This document shows, piece after piece, positions 28,523-34,975 of a stretch of DNA of 34,975 nt. Within the stretch, counting starts at the first letter, position 1, and each line of letters begins with the position of its first letter. Made by a program: the position numbers and the translations under genes. The stretch lies in the NCBI GenBank assembly GCA_900320225.1, contig ONRL01000007.1, positions 1 through 34,975 of the forward strand, written 5' to 3'. Under the pieces are notes generated by a model. It was not told where the DNA came from. It ran no database searches and worked only from the letters and a program-made list of their open reading frames with translations. Origin of the DNA: an uncultured Lentisphaerota bacterium (lineage in GTDB: Bacteria > Verrucomicrobiota > Kiritimatiellia > RFP12 > UBA1067).

Positions 28523-30130
28523 ATGCACCTCGGTTGGTCATCACACGTCTATCCGCTGGAAGCGGCGGATTTCGACGATGTGCCGGACTATGCGGGAGAG
28601 CCAATCCCCGCAGGCGAGTTGCCGTCCGACCGTGTCGTCCTCCTCATCCGCACGGGCCATCCCGATTCGCTGGTGCGCGGACGGGACGAGATCGCGCGGC
28701 AGGCGGGCGGCACGGTGGACGTGCGCGTTGTGTTTGTCCCTTCCGTTGCACGGTGGAACCTGTTCGGCACCCTCATACGGGTGTTCCGGAACCGCTACCG
28801 TTACCACGGCACGCATGTCTACCACATCTCGGCGAGAGCCGTGCGGAGCATGAAACTCGAGCGGGCCATTCGTACGACGGACAATCCGCATGTGCGGGCT
28901 GGTCAGAACCAGGCTCAGAGCCTGGACAGGATGGCCAAGCTCCTGGAAAGCCTGAATCGGGACGGCTACCGCGACGACAAGCCCATTGTGGTGATGCTCT
29001 GCCGCACAGGCGGACTTGCGGATTCGCTGCGGCAGGGACACCACCGCGTGAGTGCATGCCTCGCGTGCGGCGTCGACCGCATGGCGGTCGAATTCGCGGC
29101 GGCCGGCGTGGCGCCTTGGCAGCGGTGGGGCGTGTTCAGGCGCGCGGCGGCGATTGCCGTCGCGTGCGCCGGAATTGCTGCAGCGGCGTGGGCGCTCTGG
29201 CCCGCGGCGCCGTGGGAGGCGAAGATGGACATGCGGGGTTTGCCGCAGATCTCCCCGATCGGCGAGTTCGTTCGTCCCCGCGTGCCCGAGGAGCTGAGCG
29301 GCATCACGCACGTGGAGGGCGATAGCTACTACGCCGTCAGCGACGACGGCAGCGGCATTTGGCCGATGCAGATCGGCATCGACCGGGCGACCGGCGTGAT
29401 CACGAACTGCGTGATGGGACGGAACGTGCGCGTGGGCGGGGACAACGAGGGCATCGTCTGGGACGCACAGCGCCGTACCGTGTTCGTGACTGACGAGAAG
29501 ACGCATGCGATCGGCGAAATCAATCCGGAGACGGGAAAGCTCGTGGCGGAGGTGCATCTTCCCGATCACCATCGGAAAAGGCGCAGGAACCGGGGATTGG
29601 AGGCGTTGGCCCTGTCACCGAACGGCGAGTTCCTCTGGACGGCGAACGAAGAGGCCCTTTCGGGCGACGGTGACGCCTCCAGCGTGGAGAAGGGCACGGT
29701 CGTGCGCCTGACGAGGTTCCGGCGGCAGAACGGCGCGGCGTGGGCGCATGACGGGGAATGGGCCTATCTCACGGATGCCATCGGCGGCGGGAAGACGAAG
29801 CGCATGCGCTCGGGCGTGTCCGACCTGTGCGTGCTGGAGGACGGGACGCTTCTCGTTCTCGAACGCGAGCTGAGCCGGAAGGGAGTCGATCCCGCGTACC
29901 GGGCCCGCCTCTACGCAGTGCGGCCGGGCCGGGACCTGCCCTTTGACGTCAAGCGCCCCATTGCCAAGAAACTGCTCTTCGGCGCGGACACGGGTTCGGC
30001 GAACTATGAGGGCGTGTGTCTTGGACCGAAGCTGGACAACGGCGACCGCACGCTGGTGATGGTGTCTGACGGCGGCGACGCGGATGACGAGCGGCTGTAC
30101 GTGCTCCGCATGAAGGAGGAGCGTGAATGA
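28523..30130 (+). CDS. ParB-like / transmembrane / phytase-like beta-propeller fusion
   Basis: A 535-aa protein joining two unrelated parts. Residues 1-200 are cytosolic, with a ParB-like stretch (SLRQGHHRVSACLACGVD, about 167-184) like the DGhHR-A-G motif of ParB/sulfiredoxin folds. This is preceded by KPIVVMLCRTGG. A single membrane helix (AAAIAVACAGIAAAAWALW, about 208-226) follows. Residues about 240-530 are extracytoplasmic and resemble the esterase-like phytase/SdiA-regulated propeller: PEELSGITHVEGDSYYAVSD, GDNEGIVWDAQRRTVFVTDE, and NRGLEALALSPNGEFLWTANE. The ATG at 28523 lies 2 nt after the oxidoreductase stop, with no clear Shine-Dalgarno, so it is probably coupled. It overlaps the next gene by ATGA. 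Its role in the polymer cluster is unknown; the ParB-like part could bind a nucleotide or nucleotide-sugar. Confidence 0.6.
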   Translation: MHLGWSSHVYPLEAADFDDVPDYAGEPIPAGELPSDRVVLLIRTGHPDSLVRGRDEIARQAGGTVDVRVVFVPSVARWNLFGTLIRVFRNRYRYHGTHVYHISARAVRSMKLERAIRTTDNPHVRAGQNQAQSLDRMAKLLESLNRDGYRDDKPIVVMLCRTGGLADSLRQGHHRVSACLACGVDRMAVEFAAAGVAPWQRWGVFRRAAAIAVACAGIAAAAWALWPAAPWEAKMDMRGLPQISPIGEFVRPRVPEELSGITHVEGDSYYAVSDDGSGIWPMQIGIDRATGVITNCVMGRNVRVGGDNEGIVWDAQRRTVFVTDEKTHAIGEINPETGKLVAEVHLPDHHRKRRRNRGLEALALSPNGEFLWTANEEALSGDGDASSVEKGTVVRLTRFRRQNGAAWAHDGEWAYLTDAIGGGKTKRMRSGVSDLCVLEDGTLLVLERELSRKGVDPAYRARLYAVRPGRDLPFDVKRPIAKKLLFGADTGSANYEGVCLGPKLDNGDRTLVMVSDGGDADDERLYVLRMKEERE

Positions 30131-31485
30131 GCGGCCAGCCGAGCGAGCTTCATCTCTTCGTTCTCTGGCAGAAGGCGCGTCGCGTCGAGGCACGGATTCT
30201 CGAAGACCTTGGACAGCAGAAGGACATTGAGATCCTCGGGAAATGGGAACTCGCCTTCTCCGGTCCCGCGGCGGAGGCGTATCCGGCCTTTTACGGCGGG
30301 AAGAAGCCGATGGACGGGCCGCTCAAGGTGCGCAAGTGCGGCGGGGGACCTTTCCTCCTGATCGTGGTGCGCAACTTGAACCCCACCTACGGCTCGCGGT
30401 GGGCGCGTGACGAAAAATACTACATCGCTAACGAGCTGATGTACGACCTCAAGGTGCGCTACCGGGAATGGGCGGGGCGCAAGCACCGCGTCCACGGGAC
30501 GACGGACGCGGCTGAGTTCGCCCGCGACATCTTCATCCTGTCCGGCCATACTGCGGAGGAGTGGGCGCGTGGTATCCCCGACGACATCCGCCTGAACATT
30601 CCGGCGTGCGCGGGGTGGCGGCTGGTCATGGACGATGTGGGCCCTGGACTGGGACTTGCCGACTGCCGCGTGCTTCTTGAGAACAAGTACATCAACGACG
30701 TCTTCTTCGAGGGACGCTTCCACGGCCGCCCGGCCGTCGTCAAGTGCTCCTCTACGTGCGCGTGGTCGATCAACAACGAGTTCCGTCTCGCATCGCGCCT
30801 TCACGCCGTTGCGCCGTCGGTCGTGGCGGAGCCGCTCGCGGTGTGGACTTCGGACGACGGGCGGCGGGCGTTCGTCGTGACCGAGAAGGTGTCTGGTCCG
30901 TCGCTGACGGAATTGCTCGAGCAGGGTGTCACGGCTGCACAGGCGGACGGCTTCGCGGCGGACATCCTCGCACTGGCGGAAGCCTTGAAGGAGACGGGCA
31001 TCCTCCATCGCGACGTCTACACCGACAATTTCCTGCTCGGCGCCGACGGGCATTTGAAGGTGATTGACTTCCAGATGTCCATCGACCGGAACGACTACCG
31101 CGAGGATCCGTGGGTGGCCGCACACCCGAAGTTCCTCTACGTCGTGTTCGGCGTGAACCACAACACGCCCTGCGGGTGCTGGGACGACCGTGCGGCCCTT
31201 GACGCTGTGCTCACGCTTCTGCCGACGACAGACGCGGTGGCGCAGGCGCGCCGCAAGCTGGCGGCGATGCCGGACGTCGCGTTTACGGCGCGCCCGCCGT
31301 TGGGCGTACGCGTGAAGTTGGGCTTGTATGCTGTCAGCCTGATGATCCAGGCGCACGTACCGTGGCGGTCGCGCAAGCGGCGCAATCAGGCGCGCAAGCG
31401 CCTCGACACGATTCGCGCACGTGGCGGGACGGACGTTGACGGACGCGATCCCGAAGCCATCAACGCGGGGAAGGTCACGCGATGA
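30127..31485 (+). CDS. Fused nucleotidyltransferase-like and protein-kinase-like (LPS/sugar kinase) protein
   Basis: A 452-aa protein. Residues 1-150 (LHLFVLWQKARRVEARILED, CGGGPFLLIVVRNLNPTYG, REWAGRKHRVHGTTDAAEFA) resemble an N-terminal domain I have seen in teichoic-acid or capsule cluster proteins, probably a nucleotidyltransferase-like fold (inferred). The rest is a eukaryotic-like kinase fold of the WaaP/RfaP class: a lysine in HGRPAVVKCSS, RAFVVTEKVSGPSLTELL as hinge, ILHRDVYTDNFLLGADGH (catalytic loop, about residue 292) and LKVIDFQMSIDR (DFG-like DFQ, about 312). Such kinases phosphorylate sugars of LPS core or cell-surface polymers. The membrane-adjacent basic tail (RSRKRRNQARKR) suggests attachment to the inner leaflet. 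Overlaps by ATGA on both sides put it in a tight operon. Confidence 0.65.
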   Translation: MSGQPSELHLFVLWQKARRVEARILEDLGQQKDIEILGKWELAFSGPAAEAYPAFYGGKKPMDGPLKVRKCGGGPFLLIVVRNLNPTYGSRWARDEKYYIANELMYDLKVRYREWAGRKHRVHGTTDAAEFARDIFILSGHTAEEWARGIPDDIRLNIPACAGWRLVMDDVGPGLGLADCRVLLENKYINDVFFEGRFHGRPAVVKCSSTCAWSINNEFRLASRLHAVAPSVVAEPLAVWTSDDGRRAFVVTEKVSGPSLTELLEQGVTAAQADGFAADILALAEALKETGILHRDVYTDNFLLGADGHLKVIDFQMSIDRNDYREDPWVAAHPKFLYVVFGVNHNTPCGCWDDRAALDAVLTLLPTTDAVAQARRKLAAMPDVAFTARPPLGVRVKLGLYAVSLMIQAHVPWRSRKRRNQARKRLDTIRARGGTDVDGRDPEAINAGKVTR

Positions 31486-32228
31486 TTTACGCAGACCTCA
31501 TCCTCATTGTTTTGGCGATCTACGCCCTTTGCACGTGTACGTGGTGGTGGCCGCGCTGGCCGCGCGGCGTGCCGTCGTTCCTGATGCTCCATTCCGTTTC
31601 CGACGAAGTGGTGGATGCGTCCTGTCCCAACAACACGATCCGGCCGCGCGAGCTGGAGGCGTTGATTGTCCGGCTGCTCAAAGGCGGCTACAGGTTCCGC
31701 ACGTTCACGGATGCGGCGTCCGATCCGGGACCGCGCGACGTCGTCCTGACGTTCGACGACGGCTACGTCGACAACTACGCAGAGCTGCTGCCTATTCTGA
31801 AGCGACACAGCGTCCCGGCGACCTGTTTCGTCACGAGCCGGTTTGACGATCCGCGATTCCTCTCCCGCGAACAGCTGCGCGAGATGGACGCGAGCGGTCT
31901 GGTCGAGATCGGGGGGCACACGTCAGGACATTGCGTTCTGACGTCCGTGGATCTTGCCGAGGCGCGCGAACAGATCCGCGCGAACAAGCGCGACCTTGAA
32001 TCGGTCCTCGGACACCCGATCGCCTCGTTCGCCTATCCCTGCGGGGGCGAGAACGACGACATCGTGTCGGAAGTCGTCGCGGCGGGCTACCGCTTCGCCG
32101 CCGCGATGGTCAAGAAGATGCGTCCCGTGGGGACAGACCCCTACCGGATCCATCGCCAGATCATTCCGCGCGGCATGAAGACGTGGCAGGCCTATCTGCT
32201 GGCCACGCGGGGGAAGTACAAGATATGA
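31482..32228 (+). CDS. Membrane-anchored polysaccharide deacetylase (CE4, NodB homology)
   Basis: A 248-aa protein with one N-terminal membrane segment (ADLILIVLAIYALCTC) followed by a NodB-homology domain. The metal-binding and catalytic motifs are VVLTFDDGYVDNY (about residues 87-99, Asp-Asp), IGGHTSGHCVL (about 143-153, His-x-x-x-His) and SFAYPCGGEND (about 182-192). It should remove N-acetyl groups from a cell-surface glycan or a lipid-linked intermediate at the membrane. Starts at ATGA with the kinase gene and ends at ATGA with the glycosyltransferase gene, indicating coordinated surface-polymer assembly. Length is short for a NodB protein with extra domains, so this is the bare catalytic domain. 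Confidence 0.88.
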   Translation: MIYADLILIVLAIYALCTCTWWWPRWPRGVPSFLMLHSVSDEVVDASCPNNTIRPRELEALIVRLLKGGYRFRTFTDAASDPGPRDVVLTFDDGYVDNYAELLPILKRHSVPATCFVTSRFDDPRFLSREQLREMDASGLVEIGGHTSGHCVLTSVDLAEAREQIRANKRDLESVLGHPIASFAYPCGGENDDIVSEVVAAGYRFAAAMVKKMRPVGTDPYRIHRQIIPRGMKTWQAYLLATRGKYKI

Positions 32229-33247
32229 AGATCGCCGTCTACAAGGACACCTTTGCGGCCCGGCGCGGGGCGGACGTGGCCGTGCAGTTCCTCGTCGACG
32301 GCCTGCGCGCGCGCGGACACGACGTGGTGGCGGTTACGGATGAGGACCCTGACGTGCAGGGGCGCATTTCCGGATGTGACGTCTGCATCGCCGCAGGAAC
32401 GAACGAAATGCTGGCGCTGACGGACGGCGGGCGGAACCGGCCGCCGGTCAAGACGATCCTCCAGTTCCACACGCATCCACTCTATCCCTTTCGGCATTGG
32501 CTTCGCCGGTGGCGGAGATGCCGCGCCATTCGGCGGGCCATCGCGCTGGCGGATGCGGTGCAGGTGCTTCTGCCTTCGCACGAGGGCGTCCTGCGCCGCA
32601 AGGTTGGATACGCGGGGAAGGTCTACGTAATTGGCAACGCCTCCCGTTTCGGGACGTGCGCCGCCTCTTCCGATGACGGGCAGACGATCATCTACCCAGC
32701 AGCTTTGAACGACGATAAGCGGCAGGCTCTCCTGATTGACTCTTTTGCACGCGTGGCGGGAGATTTCCCCGGGTGGCGCGTCGTTCTGTACGGGACGGGG
32801 AAGGCCTCGTACGAGGCGAAACTTCGCGCGCGCGTAGCGGCGGCGGGGTTGGGGGACCGTGTCGCGTTCGCGGGGTACTGCGATGATCTGACGGCGGCGT
32901 ATTCTTCTTGTTCGTTTGTCGCGTTTCCGTCCGCCAACGAGGGGTTCCCGTTGACGGTTGTCGACGCGGCGGCGTTTCGCAAGCCGGTGATTGGGCTCGC
33001 GGAGACGCCGGCGGTTGCAGAGATCATCGCCGACGGCGAGACGGGGATGTTGTGCGGGTCGACGGTTGCGGCCTACGCGGACGGATTGGCGCGGTTGATG
33101 CGTGACGCAGAAGTGCGCCGTCGGTTGGGCGATGCCGCCCGTCGCCAATTCGCGTCCGCGTATTCGCGCGAGGCATTTCTGGACCGCTGGGAAGCCGCCC
33201 TGCGCGACGTGTGCGGGGACGACGGATTGCGCTTCAAGGCGCCGTGA
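32225..33247 (+). CDS. Glycosyltransferase, GT4 family (GT-B fold)
   Basis: A 340-aa retaining glycosyltransferase. MKIAVYKDTFAARRGADVAV is the N-terminal Rossmann strand with the glycine-containing acceptor loop. The C-terminal nucleotide-sugar domain begins around QTIIYPAALNDDKRQALLID. It continues with WRVVLYGTGKASYEAKLRA, VAFAGYCDDLTAAYSSCSFV and the donor-binding motif SANEGFPLTVVDAAAFRKPV (about residues 235-254), an E-x7-E type site whose second residue is Asp here. The ATG at 32225 is preferred over 32183, because it overlaps the deacetylase stop by ATGA and gives a standard GT4 start. Acceptor and donor sugars cannot be read from the sequence. Confidence 0.88.
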   Translation: MKIAVYKDTFAARRGADVAVQFLVDGLRARGHDVVAVTDEDPDVQGRISGCDVCIAAGTNEMLALTDGGRNRPPVKTILQFHTHPLYPFRHWLRRWRRCRAIRRAIALADAVQVLLPSHEGVLRRKVGYAGKVYVIGNASRFGTCAASSDDGQTIIYPAALNDDKRQALLIDSFARVAGDFPGWRVVLYGTGKASYEAKLRARVAAAGLGDRVAFAGYCDDLTAAYSSCSFVAFPSANEGFPLTVVDAAAFRKPVIGLAETPAVAEIIADGETGMLCGSTVAAYADGLARLMRDAEVRRRLGDAARRQFASAYSREAFLDRWEAALRDVCGDDGLRFKAP

Positions 33248-33252
33248 AATTA

Positions 33253-33261
33253 TGGTATAAT
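33253..33261 (+). promoter_or_regulatory. Extended -10 promoter before the cytidylyltransferase-like gene
   Basis: TGGTATAAT at 33253-33261, the same nine bases as at 27018-27026. TTCAAG at 33233-33238 is 17 nt upstream. Transcription would begin near 33268. Confidence 0.6.
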
Positions 33262-33313
33262 ACCCGCATGGCCCACAAGGCCGCGTTCAAGACAAGATGC
33301 GAGAGAGCCAGAA

Positions 33314-33700
33314 ATGAAGCACTACGGGCACAAGGAACTGTTTCGCAAGGCCAAGGAGCTGGGCGGCCCGGACTGCCAGCTGGTCGTGGCGGTGCACGAC
33401 GGGGAGTGGATCAAGAAGTTCAAGCCGGACGCAGAGATCGTCTATTCGACTCAGGAACGGCTGGAAATGGTGCAGCAGTGCCGCTACGTGGACGAGGCGG
33501 TTGTCTACCAGACTGTGGACCAGGGGGTCCGCGACATCCCGTTCGACATCTTGCTCCTCGGGGCCGACCATGGCGAACATGCCGCATGGAAGGCTGCGCT
33601 GGCATGGTGTGCCGAGCACGGCAAGACCGTGATGCGCACGACGCGCACGGAGGGCATCTCCTCCACGATCCTGCGCGATCGCATCCGCAGGTTGGCCTGA
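33314..33700 (+). CDS. Glycerol-3-phosphate cytidylyltransferase-like protein, N-terminally shortened
   Basis: The 128-aa product begins MKHYGHKELFRKAKELGG. It contains the second half of the nucleotidyltransferase signature (HYGH, residues 3-6) and the conserved C-terminal RTTRTEGISSTILRDRI (about residues 107-123), both of which bind CTP in TagD-type enzymes. The middle part has STQERLEMVQQCRYVDEAV and FDILLLGADHGEH, as in the family. The usual first strand and the GTFDxxH stretch, about 12 residues, are missing: upstream of the ATG the frame reaches a stop at 33244 without encoding them. The enzyme would make CDP-glycerol, or a related CDP-polyol, for the CDP-glycerol transferase-like gene that follows. 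The gene is transcribed from its own promoter at 33253-33261. Confidence 0.72.
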   Translation: MKHYGHKELFRKAKELGGPDCQLVVAVHDGEWIKKFKPDAEIVYSTQERLEMVQQCRYVDEAVVYQTVDQGVRDIPFDILLLGADHGEHAAWKAALAWCAEHGKTVMRTTRTEGISSTILRDRIRRLA

Positions 33701-33715
33701 GGGGGAGATGTCGCC

Positions 33716-34975
33716 ATGTCCTTGGGGAAGACCATTATCCGCCTTCTGACGGCGCTGATCCCCATCAGGGGATTGCGCAGGAGCCTGCGCCGCAGATTGC
33801 TGGAAGGGCACGCGCGCAAATGGCTGGAAAAGACTCTGCCGGTCGTCCGCAGCCGCTATGTCCGGCATGAGGAGGAATGTCGCGCCCGATTGGCCCGGGG
33901 CGAGAAGATCCGCGTGGCGTTCGTGGTGTGCGACGTGTCGATGTTCTCGTTTGAGCCCGTCTACATGCGGATGAGGGAGGATCCGGCATACGACTGCTTT
34001 ATCGCCGTTGTGCCGCGCGTCACCCGCGGCGAGCGATTCCTGCGGGACACGCTGAAGAAGACGGTGGACACGCTCGTGGCGCGTTACGGCGGTGCCGTGC
34101 GCTGCCTGTACGATCCCGACACGCGCGAGGAACGCCCGCTCGAGGGGACGGCGGACGTCGTCTTCACGTCGATCGTCTACGACGACCAGACGTGCGCCCG
34201 CTACACGGCGCTGCCGATCAGCGCGTACGCGCTTGTCGTGGGGACGCCGTACGGGTATGGCGGCATTTTCAATTCCAGTGTCTACCGCATGGCGACGCTG
34301 AACCAGCCCGCCCTGTTCTGGCGGCTTTTCGTTTCCAATGACGTCATTGCCGAGCTTTTTGCGTCCGCACGTCCGCTGTTGAGGGAGACCATGCGGTCCT
34401 GCGGTTACCCCAAGATGGACCGCATGGCCGGAATCTCCCGCCGGCGAGACCGGGTGAAAACCGTCCTCATCTGCCCGCACCATACGCTCGCACGCGGCAA
34501 GGACGAGATCTTGGCAATCTCCACCTTCCTCAAATTCGCAGATTTCTTCCTGCGTCTGCCGACGATCTTCCCCGACATGCGTTTCGTATTCCGGCCGCAT
34601 CCGCTGTTGTTCCCCCGCCTTGAGACGGATGAATGGTGGGGCCGCCAGAAGGCGGACGACTACCGTGCGGCGCTGGAGGCCCAGCCCAACGTGGAGTTCC
34701 AGCAGGGCGGCGACTATTTTGAGACGTTCGTCAATTCAGACGCGATGGTGCATGACTGTGGATCGTTCATGGCCGAGTACTTCTATGCGGGGCATCCGCA
34801 GTGTTACCTTCTGGAGGCGCCGGGCGCGCTTGACGCGCAGTTGACGCCGTTCGGGAAGCGTCTTCAGGAGCATGTGGCGCACGCCTGCACCGAGGATGAG
34901 ATCGTGGACTTCGTCCGCCGCGTGGCGGAGGGCCGCGTCACGATGGCAGACGATCCAGCGTGGAGGGACTTCGCG
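33716..34975 (+). CDS. CDP-glycerol glycerophosphotransferase-like protein, 3' end cut by the window
   Basis: An open frame of 420 codons from ATG 33716 (GGGGGAGA upstream) to the window edge. It begins with a basic amphipathic stretch (TIIRLLTALIPIRGLRRSLR) that would peripherally attach it to the membrane, like TagF-type enzymes. The body has KIRVAFVVCDVSMFSFEPVY, VLICPHHTLARGKDEI, MRFVFRPHPLLFPRL and SDAMVHDCGSFMAEYFYAGH (about residues 341-360). This His-Asp-x-Gly-Ser-Phe-x-x-Glu pattern is typical of CDP-glycerol:polyglycerophosphate transferases (Glyphos_transf). It should add glycerophosphate, or another phosphopolyol, to a lipid-linked surface polymer, using the product of the cytidylyltransferase-like gene 15 nt upstream. 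Confidence 0.8.
   Translation, partial: MSLGKTIIRLLTALIPIRGLRRSLRRRLLEGHARKWLEKTLPVVRSRYVRHEEECRARLARGEKIRVAFVVCDVSMFSFEPVYMRMREDPAYDCFIAVVPRVTRGERFLRDTLKKTVDTLVARYGGAVRCLYDPDTREERPLEGTADVVFTSIVYDDQTCARYTALPISAYALVVGTPYGYGGIFNSSVYRMATLNQPALFWRLFVSNDVIAELFASARPLLRETMRSCGYPKMDRMAGISRRRDRVKTVLICPHHTLARGKDEILAISTFLKFADFFLRLPTIFPDMRFVFRPHPLLFPRLETDEWWGRQKADDYRAALEAQPNVEFQQGGDYFETFVNSDAMVHDCGSFMAEYFYAGHPQCYLLEAPGALDAQLTPFGKRLQEHVAHACTEDEIVDFVRRVAEGRVTMADDPAWRDFA

Noticed and set aside
33268-33870. Leaderless ATG at 33268 opening a 200-aa frame
   Set aside because: The start is well placed relative to the -10 box, but its frame runs out of phase through a gene with clear cytidylyltransferase motifs and gives a Gly/Arg-rich shadow.

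Overview
The window looks like a piece of chromosome from an uncultured, GC-rich member of the Verrucomicrobiota/Kiritimatiellota (PVC) group, probably from a gut-type, glycan-rich habitat. This rests on family content and style, not on a marker gene. It carries a giant secreted protein with autotransporter-associated beta-strand repeats but no visible autotransporter barrel, Tat-exported Gfo/Idh/MocA and TIM-barrel proteins, a GH106-type rhamnosidase, a eukaryotic-type hexokinase, and small proteins of a kind I associate with PVC genomes. All complete genes run on the plus strand. Only the partial gene at the left edge is on minus. Many genes overlap by 4 nt (ATGA), so long translationally coupled operons are the rule. 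Promoters are sigma70-like, several with an extended -10 of the form TGGTATAAT or TGGTATACT.

Layout. 1-324 (minus): start of a secreted, possibly solute-binding protein, facing away from a divergent promoter region at about 479-586. 593-1888: a tiny basic ORF, a 72-aa basic protein and PrmA. 1954-5759: a sugar operon (hexokinase, galactokinase, FHS-type sugar symporter) closed by a perfect UUCG hairpin terminator. 5876-12491: a coupled string of aspartate kinase, a stand-alone Lrp/AsnC ligand-binding (RAM) domain, an aminotransferase, an AbrB/PIN toxin-antitoxin-like pair whose PIN partner lacks two expected acidic residues, a Cys-motif protein, and a GH106-like glycosidase riddled with small palindromic repeats. 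12554-13669: a Tat-exported GH20-like barrel with an almost leaderless promoter. 13824-20312: a 2162-residue surface protein containing a G9 homopolymer.

20322-26878 is a complete type I restriction-modification operon (hsdM, hsdS, hsdR). Between hsdM and hsdS sits a 511-aa protein that joins a REP-associated Y1 (HUH-type) tyrosine transposase domain to a C-terminal Rossmann/SLOG-like domain. This ORF contains clusters of REP-like palindromes translated in frame, including a 27-nt tandem repeat. It is the most unusual object in the window. The operon starts 9 nt after the giant surface gene, with no terminator or promoter visible between them. The hsdS target-recognition segments are visibly AT-rich compared with everything around them.

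27051-34975 begins with a Tat-exported Gfo/Idh/MocA oxidoreductase. It continues into a surface-polymer cluster: a ParB-like/TM/phytase-like fusion, a fused nucleotidyltransferase-like plus sugar/LPS-kinase-like protein, a membrane-anchored polysaccharide deacetylase, a GT4 glycosyltransferase, an N-terminally shortened glycerol-3-phosphate cytidylyltransferase-like protein, and a CDP-glycerol glycerophosphotransferase-like protein cut by the window end. Together these suggest assembly of a phosphoglycerol-containing cell-surface glycan.
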